Shown here piece after piece: positions 20,431 through 29,683 of a stretch of 64,000 nt of DNA. This DNA is from Halobellus sp. Atlit-31R (GTDB lineage: Archaea; Halobacteriota; Halobacteria; Halobacteriales; Haloferacaceae). The translations under genes were made by a program, and so were the position numbers. The first letter of the stretch is position 1. The number at the start of each line of letters is the position of its first letter. Where the stretch lies: NCBI GenBank assembly GCA_003665935.1, contig QPLR01000002.1, forward strand, positions 310,001-374,000, given 5' to 3'. The notes under the pieces are model-generated. The model was not told the origin of the DNA. It did not search any database and saw nothing but the letters and a program-made list of their open reading frames with translations.

Positions 20431-22338
20431 ATGGCGAGCAACAAGATCCTCGGTATCGACCTCGGCACCACGAACAGCGCGTTCGCGGTGATGGAAGGGG
20501 GCGACCCGGAGATCATCGTGAACTCCGAGGGCGACCGCACAACGCCCTCCGTGGTGGCGTTCACCGACGACGACGAGCGACTCGTGGGCAAGCCCGCGAA
20601 GAATCAGGCGATCCAGAACCCAGACCACACGATCGGTTCGATCAAGCGGCATATGGGGGAGGACGACTACACCGTCGAGGTCGACGACGACGAGTACACG
20701 CCCGAGCAGATCTCGGCGATGATCCTCCAGAAGATCAAGCGCGACGCCGAAGACTATCTCGGCGACGACGTCGAGAAGGCCGTCATCACGGTCCCGGCGT
20801 ACTTCAACGACCGCCAGCGACAGGCGACGAAGGACGCCGGCGAGATCGCCGGTTTCGAGGTCGAACGCATCGTCAACGAGCCGACTGCGGCGTCGATGGC
20901 GTACGGCCTCGACGACGACTCCGACCAGACGATCCTCGTCTACGACCTCGGCGGCGGGACGTTCGACGTGAGCGTCCTCGACCTCGGCGGCGGCGTCTAC
21001 GAGGTCGTCGCGACGAACGGGGACAACGACCTCGGCGGCGACGACTGGGACGAGGCGATCATCGACTGGCTGGCCGAGCAGTTCAAAAACGACCACAACA
21101 TCGATCTCCGCGAGGACCGGCAGGCGCTCCAGCGACTGAAAGACGCCGCCGAGGAGGCCAAGATCGAGCTCTCCTCGCGCAAGGAGACGACGATCAATCT
21201 CCCCTTCATCACGGCGACCGACACCGGCCCGGTCCACCTCGAAGAGACGCTCTCGCGGGCGAAGTTCGAGTCGCTCACCGAGGACCTGATCGAGCGCACC
21301 GTCGGACCGACGGAGCAAGCGCTCGCCGACGCCGACTACGACAAGGGCGACATCGACGAGGTCATCCTCGTCGGCGGTTCCACCCGGATGCCGCAGGTCC
21401 ACGAGAAGGTCGAGGAGCTGCTGGGAATCGAGCCCAAGAAGAACGTCAACCCCGACGAGGCCGTCGCCCTCGGCGCGGCGATTCAGGGTGGCGTGCTCGG
21501 CGGCGAGGTCGACGACATCGTCCTGCTCGACGTGACGCCGCTGAGCCTCGGGATCGAGGTGAAGGGCGGACTCTTCGAGCGACTCATCGAGAAGAACACG
21601 ACGATCCCGACCGAGGAGTCGAAGATCTTCACCACCGCCGCGGACAATCAGACCTCCGTGAACGTCCGTGTCTTCCAGGGCGAGCGCGAGATCGCCGAGG
21701 AGAACGAACTGCTCGGCGAGTTCCAGCTCACCGGGATCCCGCCGGCTCCGGCCGGAACGCCGCAGATCGAGGTCGGGTTCAACATCGACGAGAACGGCAT
21801 CGTGAACGTCGAAGCCGAGGACAAAGGCTCCGGCAACGCCGAGTCGATCACCATCGAGGGCGGCGCGGGGCTCTCCGACGAGGAGATCGATCGGATGCAG
21901 AGCGAAGCCGAAGAGCACGCTGAAGAGGACAAACAGCGTCGCGAGCGCATCGAGGCCCGCAACGAGGCCGAGAGCACGATCCAGCGCGCGGAGACGCTGC
22001 TGGACGAGAACGAGGAGAACGTCGACGACGACCTCCGTGAGTCGATCGAGGCGAAGATCGAAGACGTCGAAGCGACCCTCGAAGACGAGGACGCGACGAA
22101 AGAGGAGCTCGAAGACGTCACCGAGGCGCTCACCACCGAGCTACAGGAGATCGGCAAGCAGATGTACGAGGCCCAACAGGCCGCCGGCGCGGGCGGGGCC
22201 GGTGCGGGCGCCGCGGGAGCCGGTCCTGGCGGCGCTGCCGGTCCCGGCGGAATGGGCGATATGGGCGGCGCTGCCGGTGACGACGACGAGTACGTCGACG
22301 CCGACTTCGAGGACGTCGACGAAGACGACGAAGAGTAG
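20431..22338 (+). CDS. dnaK: Molecular chaperone DnaK (Hsp70)
   Basis: 635 residues, standard length. The ATPase domain opens [20 protein letters not shown] and contains [40 protein letters not shown] and [10 protein letters not shown]; the linker is [12 protein letters not shown]; a substrate-binding beta domain and helical lid follow, and the end is a Gly/Ala-rich tract and an acidic tail ([14 protein letters not shown]). It refolds proteins with GrpE and DnaJ, but neither gene is adjacent, unlike many archaeal dnaK loci. The promoter region has TTTAACC and GATTTAGACC about 25-35 bases before the ATG. A short T-rich tract (CCGGTCTTTTACTC) 40 bases past the stop may end transcription. Confidence 0.97.
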   Translation: MASNKILGIDLGTTNSAFAVMEGGDPEIIVNSEGDRTTPSVVAFTDDDERLVGKPAKNQAIQNPDHTIGSIKRHMGEDDYTVEVDDDEYTPEQISAMILQKIKRDAEDYLGDDVEKAVITVPAYFNDRQRQATKDAGEIAGFEVERIVNEPTAASMAYGLDDDSDQTILVYDLGGGTFDVSVLDLGGGVYEVVATNGDNDLGGDDWDEAIIDWLAEQFKNDHNIDLREDRQALQRLKDAAEEAKIELSSRKETTINLPFITATDTGPVHLEETLSRAKFESLTEDLIERTVGPTEQALADADYDKGDIDEVILVGGSTRMPQVHEKVEELLGIEPKKNVNPDEAVALGAAIQGGVLGGEVDDIVLLDVTPLSLGIEVKGGLFERLIEKNTTIPTEESKIFTTAADNQTSVNVRVFQGEREIAEENELLGEFQLTGIPPAPAGTPQIEVGFNIDENGIVNVEAEDKGSGNAESITIEGGAGLSDEEIDRMQSEAEEHAEEDKQRRERIEARNEAESTIQRAETLLDENEENVDDDLRESIEAKIEDVEATLEDEDATKEELEDVTEALTTELQEIGKQMYEAQQAAGAGGAGAGAAGAGPGGAAGPGGMGDMGGAAGDDDEYVDADFEDVDEDDEE

Positions 22339-22583
22339 TCGCTCGCTACGATCTCGGAGCTGATCCGGTCTTTTACTCTCGGCCCGGACGAGCCGCCGTC
22401 GCGAACTCTCGTGGGCCCTTCCAGCGCGATCGCACATCGCAGATCGGTCACAGGGAGGGGCCGCCCGTTCGGTGGTCCCGAGGCTCAGCCGGCGTGCATA
22501 CGGTGACCCTCCCAGACAGTATATAAGCGCGTTATACCGTTAACCCGGAAAGCGATGCGATACGGGCACTTCTTTACACCTGT
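22339..22583. other. Gap after dnaK with a TATA box
   Basis: No gene seen. A clear TATA-like AGTATATAAGCG at 22518-22529, followed by GTTATACCG, would start transcription near 22550, ahead of the small ORF at 22584. A T-rich stretch at 22371-22376 may be the dnaK terminator. Confidence 0.4.
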
Positions 22584-22733
22584 ATGCCACAGAGAAACCG
22601 CGTCCACGACGGAGTCAGAGCCACCGAACAGCCGTTCTACATCCCCGCCGGGTCCAATCCCTCGTTCGTCGCCGACCGGTTGCAGTCACTCTGGACGGCG
22701 CTGTTCAGCCACGGCGTCGATATCTCGGAATAG
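22584..22733 (+). CDS. Small uncharacterised protein, 49 residues
   Basis: ATG at 22584 opens MPQRNRVHDGVRATEQPFYI and the frame ends with ISE and TAG at 22731. Third codon positions are mostly G or C, as in real genes of this genome, whereas the other frames in this stretch are Ser/Arg-rich. A strong TATA box lies ~60 bases upstream. No Cys, no membrane segment, no recognised family. It could be a short conserved protein or the remains of a longer one in a decayed mobile-element region. Confidence 0.45.
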   Translation: MPQRNRVHDGVRATEQPFYIPAGSNPSFVADRLQSLWTALFSHGVDISE

Positions 22734-23182
22734 CTGTCGAAGCAGAGCCAGACTGCGTCGGTTCCCGCACCGACCTCTCGGCCCGGGCCGCGAGACGTAC
22801 GTCCACCGTAGGTACACGGCTGGCAGCCGAATTCGTGCTTGAAGCGGTGAAGCAGGCGACAGATGCTCGGAGTCAACCTTCGGTGGCGTGAGACGACGCG
22901 GCTGAAACAGTGTGAGAGCGGGGAAGTACCGCGTTCGAACTCCCGAAAGGTACGCTCGACAGCAGTTCGGCCCATCAGTCCGAAGTTCGTCGCGTGGTCG
23001 GACGTCCGCTGTCACTCCGCAAGGTCCAAATCGACCCGGTCCGTATCCGTTCCGAAGCAGGCGGTCTCCGGCACGGGGCAGTATGAAACCATCTCACCTC
23101 GCTCCTCTGGATAACTACACACAGCTATGTCGACAGTACCACTCCCGCACCTCGGTGCCCCCGTCGATCGGGTCACAGAACA
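22734..23182. other. Low-coding region with a decayed transposase fragment
   Basis: About 450 bases with lower GC and no intact gene. It holds the transposase remnant listed at 22879-22999. Upstream of the regulator gene at 23183, AGTATGAAACC and GGATAACTACAC are AT-richer stretches that may hold its promoter; nothing clearer is seen. Confidence 0.4.
22879..22999 (-). pseudogene. Decayed transposase C-terminal fragment (IS6/ISH-like)
   Basis: The minus-strand frame reads DHATNFGLMGRTAVERTFREFERGTSPLSHCFSRV across this span. This resembles the C-terminal catalytic-Glu region of haloarchaeal IS6-type transposases, which as I recall read ...N-x-VERVFREVKRRT-x-FSNCFS.... Beyond this the frame loses similarity and no intact N-terminal catalytic domain is found. 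Terminal inverted repeats were not recognised. The call rests on a short remembered motif and is tentative. Confidence 0.4.
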
Positions 23183-23863
23183 ATGACTGACATCAAAGCG
23201 GTCGTCCGAGTCGAGCACCCCGACATCGTCCTCACAGGGACAGTGTGTCACGACAGCGGATCGAAGGTGAAGTCGGTGTCGGAGGCGGGAACCGACCCGA
23301 CATCCGGGAAGTTCTTCTATCGCGTCGATTCGTCCGATCTCTGCCGGTTCGAGGAGGGGTTGCGGAACGATCACACGATCGGGGGGTTCGAGCGGGTTCG
23401 CGAAACCGGAGACGGGAAAGCGATTTACAGCGTGGAGTACACGGACGAAGCGGAAGTCCTCTCGCCGGTCGTCTCGACTGCGAGCGGTGTCATCCTCGAT
23501 ATGGAGAACGAGGGAGGCGCTTGGAACCTGACCGTCTGGATGTCCGAACGAACGGGCTTGGCCCAGTTCTGGGACTACGCACGGCAGAACGACGTCGACA
23601 TCGAACTCCTGCGCGTGAACGAGTACGCGAGCCTGGGCACTACGGACGCCGGATTGACCGACAGCCAGCGAGAGGCACTTCTCGTCGCCGTCGAACGGGG
23701 GTATTTCGAGGAGCCACGGGACGCGACTCTCAGTGAGGTCGCCGCCGACCTGGATATCTCCCAGCCCGCAGCCAGTGGTCTCCTACGGCGCGCAATCAAG
23801 CGACTCGTCGTCTCCTCCCTCTTGGACGACAGCGAGAAGCCGACCACGGAGCAGCCACCGTAA
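23183..23863 (+). CDS. Bat-like HTH_10 transcriptional regulator
   Basis: 226 residues. The N-terminal ~150 residues form the Bat-type sensory region (KAVVRVEHPDIVLTGTV, GVILDMENEGGAWNLTVWMSERTGLAQFWDY), followed by the HTH_10 domain typical of haloarchaea: GLTDSQREALLVAVERGYFEEPRDATLSEVAADLDISQPAASGLLRRA. Proteins of this kind control gene sets in response to redox, light or other cues; the target here is unknown. It has no N-terminal PAS or GAF domain, unlike BAT itself. It converges on the ACT-domain gene 25 bases away. Confidence 0.9.
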   Translation: MTDIKAVVRVEHPDIVLTGTVCHDSGSKVKSVSEAGTDPTSGKFFYRVDSSDLCRFEEGLRNDHTIGGFERVRETGDGKAIYSVEYTDEAEVLSPVVSTASGVILDMENEGGAWNLTVWMSERTGLAQFWDYARQNDVDIELLRVNEYASLGTTDAGLTDSQREALLVAVERGYFEEPRDATLSEVAADLDISQPAASGLLRRAIKRLVVSSLLDDSEKPTTEQPP

Positions 23864-23887
23864 GGACGGACTCGCCTGTCACCGGTC

Positions 23888-24289
23888 TCAGTCGACGGAC
23901 TCCTCGGGTCTCCGGATCTCGCACCCGCGTTCCGACAGCGTCGCTACCGCTCGGTCGAGATCAGTTCGCCGGACGAGGATGTGGTCCGTCGAGTACGCAG
24001 AGAGTGCGAAGACGGAGACGTCGTTCTCGGCGAGGGCTGAGGCGACGACCGCGAGGAAGCCGACGAGGTCGAACGGAAGCACGACGTCGAAGCTGAGAAG
24101 CGCCCAGCCGCGTTCGACCTCTCGGGTCTCGATCTCCTCGACTCGCTTCTCGGAGACGACGTGCGTGGTTTCGCGCCGGTCGCGGACCGTCGCGAACGTG
24201 TCTGCGACGTCGCTGTCGGCGACGATCACGGCGTACGTTTCGGGTGCGACCTCGACCGTACTCTCTTCGAGAACCGCTTTCGGATCCAT
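23888..24289 (-). CDS. ACT-domain protein
   Basis: 133 residues in two ACT-like halves: ETYAVIVADSDVADTFATVRD..THVVSEKRV and WALLSFDVVLPFDLVGFLAVVASALAENDVSVFALSAYSTDHILVRRTDLDRAV. The second half has the pattern of ACT_7/CASTOR-like domains (Asn-Asp-Val-Ser-Val followed by Ser-Thr-Asp-His-Ile-Leu-Val). Such stand-alone proteins usually bind amino acids and act as sensors. No enzyme domain is attached. Ligand unknown. Confidence 0.8.
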   Translation of the reverse strand: MDPKAVLEESTVEVAPETYAVIVADSDVADTFATVRDRRETTHVVSEKRVEEIETREVERGWALLSFDVVLPFDLVGFLAVVASALAENDVSVFALSAYSTDHILVRRTDLDRAVATLSERGCEIRRPEESVD

Positions 24290-24521
24290 AGTCGAGGTAG
24301 CGAACTCGCCGTATTACAGTATTGCGAGGGGAGAGTCGACGGCTGTAGCCGCGGGAGGATCTCGGGCTTGGAACCGCTTTCGCGAACACAGACACGAGAG
24401 CAACCGAGCCACTCTGCTCTGGAGGCGGAGGACCTCGGGAGCGTGCGTGACCCGAGCGTCCGCCGTCCTGACTGGAAAACACATATGACACTGTGCTGCC
24501 TCGTTCCGGTCGAGACGGATT

Positions 24522-25778
24522 ATGGACAGAGAGCCGGAAGCCGACGTGTTGAGCCTCTACGAACTCGTCCGCGACGGGAGGACGGAGCCGCTCGTGCGGT
24601 ATCTCGAACACTCCGAGAGCCCCCAGACGAGAGCGACGGCGGCGGAGCGGCTCGGCGACTTCGCGGACATCTCTCGCGGGGGCGACAAGACGGAGATCGT
24701 CCGCGCACTCATCACCGCCGTTCTCGAGGACGATCACGAGACTGTCCGCGCTCGCGCGGTCGACTCGTTGGACCGGCACGGACCCGAAGCGGTCGATCGG
24801 TTGATCACGGAGATGGCCGACTTCGACGCCGGACAGTCGCCGGACTGGCTGACCAGCAAGAAGCTCGTCGAGTGGCTCGACTCCGACCACGTGGAGTTCC
24901 AGCTGGTCGCGGCGTCGGCGCTGGGTCGCGTCGGCGACGAGCACGCGGTCCCACACCTCGTCGAGGCGTTCGCCGACCTCGATCCCCGCGTCAGGGAGCG
25001 GGCGGTCAGTGCGTGTGGCCGTATCGGCGACCCCCGAGCAGTCGATGCCCTCGCGGGGCGACTCGGCGACAGCGAACGGCGCGTGCAGCAGGCGGCCGCC
25101 GCCGCGCTCGCGACGATCGGGACCACTGCGGCACTCGAACGTCTCGTCCCGGCCGCTCGGGCGGACGACAAGCGGGTTCGATACATCGCCGTCTCCGAGC
25201 TGAGTCGATTCGGGACCGCGAAACCCCTCTCCGTACTCGTCGAGGCGCTCGAAGACGTGTCGGAAGACGTCCGGCACGCCGCGACGCTGTCGCTGATCGA
25301 ACTGATCGTGGCTGACACCGCAGCGGACGGCGAGGTTCGTCGAGGTGTCACGGACAAGATGCGCGCGGTCGACGACGAGGAATTGGTCCCGCGGCTGCTC
25401 GATATCCTCGCCGACACGGCGCGAGTGGAAGTGAGACGAGTCGTCGTCTGGTTGCTCGGGCGTGTCGTCGACTCCGACGCCGAAGACGTCGACGCAGTCC
25501 ACGAGGCGCTCTTGGGTTACCTCGACGCCGCCGAAGAGGGCCTCGCCGACCGGGCTGAAAGCAGCCTCGCCGAACTCGAAAGCGAGGCGCTCGAGAACCG
25601 CCTGCTGACGTTCGTCCGACAGAACGAGGGCTCCGGAGCGGCGAGAGCACGCGCCGAAGCGCTCCTCGAAGAGATCGAGATCGAGCACGTAGACGAGGAA
25701 CTCCGGAGCTCGGTCGACTACACGTACGTCCGAGATCCAGCGGACTACACCCGGCAAAAGGAAAACGAGCGGAGCTGA
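24522..25778 (+). CDS. HEAT-repeat protein
   Basis: 418 residues made almost wholly of about ten HEAT-like helix pairs, for example VEFQLVAASALGRVGDEHAVPHLVEAF, VRERAVSACGRIGDPRAVDALAGRL, VQQAAAAALATIGTTAALERLV. The C-terminal 40 residues are charged and end in VDYTYVRDPADYTRQKENERS. HEAT solenoids are protein-binding scaffolds; haloarchaeal ones take part in chemotaxis-archaellum linkage and in lyase reactions on bilins, but nothing here selects one of these. It converges with a zinc-finger/RecA-like gene (25811) and lies within 1 kb of a second HEAT protein, suggesting a functional group. Confidence 0.85.
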   Translation: MDREPEADVLSLYELVRDGRTEPLVRYLEHSESPQTRATAAERLGDFADISRGGDKTEIVRALITAVLEDDHETVRARAVDSLDRHGPEAVDRLITEMADFDAGQSPDWLTSKKLVEWLDSDHVEFQLVAASALGRVGDEHAVPHLVEAFADLDPRVRERAVSACGRIGDPRAVDALAGRLGDSERRVQQAAAAALATIGTTAALERLVPAARADDKRVRYIAVSELSRFGTAKPLSVLVEALEDVSEDVRHAATLSLIELIVADTAADGEVRRGVTDKMRAVDDEELVPRLLDILADTARVEVRRVVVWLLGRVVDSDAEDVDAVHEALLGYLDAAEEGLADRAESSLAELESEALENRLLTFVRQNEGSGAARARAEALLEEIEIEHVDEELRSSVDYTYVRDPADYTRQKENERS

Positions 25779-25810
25779 CAGGGGCAGGAGCGACTCGCCG
25801 TCCGAACGTC

Positions 25811-26635
25811 TCAGGCGGGCGATTCGAACACTGCGCCCGTCGCCTCGATCTGCATATCGAAGAGCTGTTCGAGGACGTTCATAATCGACTCCGATTGCGA
25901 CGTCGGATTGACGTAGTAATGCGACAGGGCGTCAGATCGCGCACATCGGGAGGTGAACCCGCGGAGGAAGTGGAACACGTCTTGGATGTCGAACGTCGCG
26001 ATCACTTCCGAGAGGATGTCGAACTCGAGTGAGATCTTCCGGCCCGTCGACTCGTGTTCGCTGAGGACGCGAGAGACGGTCTCTCCGAGGCTCGAGAGAC
26101 CGAGTCGCTTGTTCAGGTGGACGATCTCCAGCGGAACCGTCTCGAGGTCGACCCCGTCGACCCCCGAGAGCGGCTGTGATTTGGTCGTGATGACGATCGT
26201 CAGCGCCGGCCACTCCGAGAGCTCGTCCCTGATGAGTTCGAGCCGCTGTTTCGGATTCTGCGTGACGAAGATGTAGACGTCCGCCGGGGTCAGGAGGTGG
26301 ATCCGGGCGCCGTTCGCGCCGGTGCTTTCGAGGGGCGCTTTCACCAGGATGCTCCCGGTTCCGCCGATTCCGTCGGCGACGTGAACGCCGGATTCCAGGC
26401 GGTTTTCGACGTGGTCGAAGAGATGCGTCTCGAACTCGGAGACGGCCTCGTCGCGCTCGTGGTGGTGGTTCTCTGCGCCGCAGTACGGGCACGACCATCG
26501 ATAGCTGAAGTCCTCCTGCCTGAGGTTCCGTCTGTGGTGGCCGAGCAAGTGTGACTGCACCGATTCGGCGGCCTGCCCCCGGTTCGCCGCCCACGACGAA
26601 AACTCGCAGTGCGGACACTGCCAGCGATATACCAT
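25811..26635 (-). CDS. Zinc-finger protein with RecA/KaiC-like (DUF7504-like) domain
   Basis: 274 residues. Two C2H2-like zinc fingers open the protein: WQCPHCEFSSWAANRGQAA..HLLGHH and WSCPYCGAENHHHERDEAV..HLFDHV, each Cys-x2-Cys followed by paired histidines. The rest (residues ~95-270) has the strands PADVYIFVTQNPKQRLEL, ALTIVITTKSQPLSG, ISLEFDILSEVIATFDIQDVFHFLRGF and DALSHYYVNP, the layout of haloarchaeal KaiC/GvpD-type DUF7504 proteins without a Walker A loop. The combination suggests a regulator that may bind nucleic acid or protein. No experimental function is known to me. Confidence 0.7.
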   Translation of the reverse strand: MVYRWQCPHCEFSSWAANRGQAAESVQSHLLGHHRRNLRQEDFSYRWSCPYCGAENHHHERDEAVSEFETHLFDHVENRLESGVHVADGIGGTGSILVKAPLESTGANGARIHLLTPADVYIFVTQNPKQRLELIRDELSEWPALTIVITTKSQPLSGVDGVDLETVPLEIVHLNKRLGLSSLGETVSRVLSEHESTGRKISLEFDILSEVIATFDIQDVFHFLRGFTSRCARSDALSHYYVNPTSQSESIMNVLEQLFDMQIEATGAVFESPA

Positions 26636-26740
26636 TCGTGCAGTGTTATCTCTCTGAATTGATATAAGCGGTATGATCTATCCGTCGGGGTCGGACCCGT
26701 GAGCAGGCGCGGGGAGCTCTAGTGCGCCCGCAGCGGTCGA

Positions 26741-27502
26741 CTACGGCAGTTCCTGTCCACACTCGCGACAGAAGTTCGGCACGGGATCGGTCGTGATCTC
26801 CGTTCCGCACGCCGGGCAGAACGCCGTCGCCGTTGCCCTCTGAGAGTCGGATGTCGCCCCGTTCGACGGCGCGCGGGCGTCCGCGACCGCGCCGACGGCG
26901 AACCGCAGCGACTCTTCGATCTCGTCGTCTTCGTCGACGAGCCGTTCGAGCGCCGCTACCTCCTGCTCGCCGAGCAGTTCCGGGGCCGTCTGTGCGATCC
27001 GCCCGAGCGCCCGGGCCATCTGCGCACGGGCGTCGGAGAACTCCTCGGAGCCGAGTCGGTGCACGAGCGCTCGAGCGACGCCGGTGTCTTCCAGGAGCTC
27101 CGGCGACTCGCTGCCGACGTCGCCGAGCGCCTCGGCCGCGCTGGCTCGGATCCACTCGTTGCGGTCGTTGAGCGCCTGTGCGACGTTGGTGATCGCAGTG
27201 GTCGCTGCGACCCGCTCGGGCGACTGCCGGGCCAGCGTGGCGACGGTGTCGAGTGCAAACGCTCTGACGTTCACGTCGCCGCTCTGGAGAGACAAAAGCA
27301 CGAGACTCACCGCGTCTGCGACGCGACCGGGCCGCTCGGCGGCGACGAACGAAAGCGCCTCTGCGGCATCTGTTCGAGCTCCCTCGGGGCCCCGGCCGGC
27401 CAGTGCGGCGAGCAACTCGACGTCGTCTGCGTCGGCCTGGTCCGGCGACTGCCGGACCGCGTCGAGCGTCTGCCGCTGCCGATCGGAGAGTGTATCTGAC
27501 AT
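26741..27502 (-). CDS. HEAT-repeat protein with C-terminal zinc ribbon
   Basis: 253 residues from ATG 27502 (an upstream in-frame start at 27529 is less likely). Helical repeats run through most of it: ADDVELLAALAGRGPEGARTDAAEALSFVA, VNVRAFALDTVATLARQSPERV, WIRASAAEALGDVGSESPELL, ARAQMARALGRIAQTAPELLG. After a Ser/Thr-rich linker the end is a four-cysteine zinc ribbon, FCPACGTEITTDPVPNFCRECGQELP. The metal ribbon is intact. Probably a protein-interaction adaptor. It lies in tandem with the zinc-finger/DUF7504-like gene and downstream of a GAF kinase, all on the minus strand. Confidence 0.82.
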   Translation of the reverse strand: MSDTLSDRQRQTLDAVRQSPDQADADDVELLAALAGRGPEGARTDAAEALSFVAAERPGRVADAVSLVLLSLQSGDVNVRAFALDTVATLARQSPERVAATTAITNVAQALNDRNEWIRASAAEALGDVGSESPELLEDTGVARALVHRLGSEEFSDARAQMARALGRIAQTAPELLGEQEVAALERLVDEDDEIEESLRFAVGAVADARAPSNGATSDSQRATATAFCPACGTEITTDPVPNFCRECGQELP

Positions 27503-27572
27503 TCGTCCGCTTGGTCGGGGGAACGACACTTCAAACGACTGGAACGTCGCGCTCCGGGAACACGACGCTCTG

Positions 27573-28778
27573 CTACGACCGGAACGTCACGTCGTGGACC
27601 TCGAAGCGCGCGCCTCCATTCGAGCCCTCCCGGATCTCGATCGACCAGCCGTGGGCCTCGACGATCGTCCGGACGATCGCCAGTCCGAGTCCGGTGCCGC
27701 CGTCGGTGGTGAAGCCGCGGTCGAAGACGGACCGGCGTGTCTCCTCCGGAATGCCGGGGCCGTCGTCTTCGACGTAGAAGCCGTCCGCGAGCGAGCCGAT
27801 CCGCACACTGACGTCGTCACCACAGTGGTCGACGGCGTTGCGAAAGAGGTTCCCGAACGCCTCGCACAGCCGGTCCGGATCCGCCTCGACGGTGCCGAGG
27901 TCGTCGACCACGCGGAGCGTCGCCCCGCGAATCTCGACGGTGTCCCACGCGTCGTCGACGACGGAACCGAGCCGGACGGGGCAGCGGTCGCCGATGTCGT
28001 CCCCCTGCTTGGCCAGCGTCAGCACTTGTTCGATGAGGTCTTCCATCTGATCAGCCGCGCGAGCCGCGCGGTCGACGTGGGGAGATGCGCCGTCGCGCCG
28101 GGCGAGTTGGAGCGATCCGGTCACGACGTTGAGCGGGTTTCGGAGGTCGTGCGAGACGACGCTCGCGAACGTCTCCAGCCGCTCGTTCTGCTCTGCGAGC
28201 ATCTGCTCGCGGCGGACGCGCCCCAGCGAGTGCGTGATCATATCGGCGACCGTCCGCAGGAGCGACACCTCGGTGTCGGCCCACTGCTGCCGTGAGTCGA
28301 CGACGTCGAACCCGACGAAGCCCTCCAGCGACCAGTTGTCCACCATCGGCAGAAAGACGGCCGACTCGACGTGTTCGGCCGACAGCAGCTCCCGAAGCCG
28401 GGCACGCTCCGGCAACTCGGACGTTCGGACGACTGTGTTCTCGAACCGTTCGAGCTGCTCGTTCAGCCACTCGAACTCCGCGAGGTCGAGCCGGTGAACG
28501 TCTCGGGGCGCGACGCCGTCGTCGGTCCACTGGGCGGTGAGCTCGAAGCAGTCGTCTCGCGCCTGATAGATGTACCCGCGGTCCGCGCCCACGTGCGAGG
28601 CGATGCTTTCGAGCCCCCAGCGGAGCTTCGTCTCCAGTTCGTCCGGCTCGGCGCTCATCAGGCTCGTCGAGGTGTCGAGAATGAGGTCGTAGAGTTCGAT
28701 CAGGTCGGCGTCGTCCCGTTCCTGGGCGGAACCGAACGCTGACTGATCTCCGATCACTTCGTCGCGGAGCCCGTCCAT
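27573..28778 (-). CDS. GAF-domain histidine kinase
   Basis: 401 residues. After a short N-terminal segment, a GAF domain (residues ~30-190: LRWGLESIASHVGADRGYIYQ to WADTEVSLLRTVADMI), a linker helix LAEQNERLETFASVV, HisKA with SHDLRNPLNVV (His ~210) and an HATPase domain with NLFRNAVDHCGDDV, VEDDGPGIP and GTGLGLAIV. Soluble. The kinase half is close to those of the 8.8 and 13.6 kb kinases (same GFYVEDDGPGIP pattern). It is 71 bases upstream of the HEAT/zinc-ribbon gene in the same direction, so they may be co-transcribed. Confidence 0.9.
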   Translation of the reverse strand: MDGLRDEVIGDQSAFGSAQERDDADLIELYDLILDTSTSLMSAEPDELETKLRWGLESIASHVGADRGYIYQARDDCFELTAQWTDDGVAPRDVHRLDLAEFEWLNEQLERFENTVVRTSELPERARLRELLSAEHVESAVFLPMVDNWSLEGFVGFDVVDSRQQWADTEVSLLRTVADMITHSLGRVRREQMLAEQNERLETFASVVSHDLRNPLNVVTGSLQLARRDGASPHVDRAARAADQMEDLIEQVLTLAKQGDDIGDRCPVRLGSVVDDAWDTVEIRGATLRVVDDLGTVEADPDRLCEAFGNLFRNAVDHCGDDVSVRIGSLADGFYVEDDGPGIPEETRRSVFDRGFTTDGGTGLGLAIVRTIVEAHGWSIEIREGSNGGARFEVHDVTFRS

Positions 28779-28954
28779 ACCCGCTCTTCGGAGATTTGGA
28801 ACCTATCTCTTGGGATCTAAATATCAGCGATGAGTCTCACCGATCGCCAGCGATTCAGCGAATGCGGCTGTGTCGAGAACGTTTCTCTGATCTTACACGA
28901 GGCGCGATACGCGCAACTATTGATTTCGAGACGCCGCCGTCGCCCCCGCTCTGT

Positions 28955-29494
28955 TCACGCGAGACGAGTGCCGACCCGCTCTCGCACGACCGGGTACAGA
29001 AGCACGAGCGGAATCGCTCCGAGCACGACCCCGTGGGTGGCCGTGTTGCCGACGACGCTGAGCAGCGCCTGAGAGAGTCCCGCCGTCGACCCGAAGATGA
29101 AGAAGGCGAAGCCCTCGAAGAGCGCCTGTACGAACGCGCCGAGGATGGCACCCACAGAGAGCGATCGCACCGCCGTCGGGTCGTCTGCGATCTCGTTGAG
29201 GTACCACCCGAAGACTGTGAAGCCGAGGACGTAGCCGAGGAACCCGATCGGATCGTCCAGTTCGTACCCCTCGAAGACGTCCAACAGTCCCTCACCGATG
29301 CCGGCCCCGAGTCCGATCGACAGCGTCGGCACGCCGTATCGGGCCAGGGCGATCAGGAGATACGGAAGGAAGAAGGGCTTCAGGTCGACGTCGAGAGCGA
29401 CCTCGCCGACCGCCTCGGTCACGAGCAACCCGCTCACGAAGAGGAGCGCGCTGGCGACCCCGAGAAACGCGGTTTTGACGGTCTCGCTCGGCAT
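28955..29494 (-). CDS. Multi-pass membrane protein, unknown function
   Basis: 179 residues from ATG 29494 (a GTG at 29563 would add 23 residues of poor composition). Five or six hydrophobic helices are evident: TAFLGVASALLFVSGLLVTEA, FFLPYLLIALARYGVPTLSIGLGAGIGEGLLD, PIGFLGYVLGFTVFGWYLNEI, LSVGAILGAFVQALFEGFAFFIF, VLGAIPLVLLYPVVRERVG. The size and Gly-rich helices recall the substrate-binding (S) component of ECF vitamin/metal transporters or similar small permeases, but no signature is decisive and no ECF ATPase is nearby. It is divergent from the membrane kinase at 29684. Confidence 0.65.
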   Translation of the reverse strand: MPSETVKTAFLGVASALLFVSGLLVTEAVGEVALDVDLKPFFLPYLLIALARYGVPTLSIGLGAGIGEGLLDVFEGYELDDPIGFLGYVLGFTVFGWYLNEIADDPTAVRSLSVGAILGAFVQALFEGFAFFIFGSTAGLSQALLSVVGNTATHGVVLGAIPLVLLYPVVRERVGTRLA

Positions 29495-29683
29495 CGCTCC
29501 GGCCTCGCGCTCGACGCCGCTCTGCCGCGCCGGGTCGTCTGGCTTCGGCACTACGAGAAACACCGGATCTGACGGTGAAAGATGCTGCTAAGATGCCTCC
29601 AGGAGCCTATTGAGGCCTACATAGGAGACATATCAACGCTGATTTTGACACCCGATTTAGGGTGGAACGATGGGTGTATCCCC

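Noticed and set aside
22555..22842. 95-residue plus-strand frame starting at ATG 22555
   Set aside because: Ser/Arg/Pro-rich with poor third-position GC; the frame at 22584 in the same stretch has normal codon bias.
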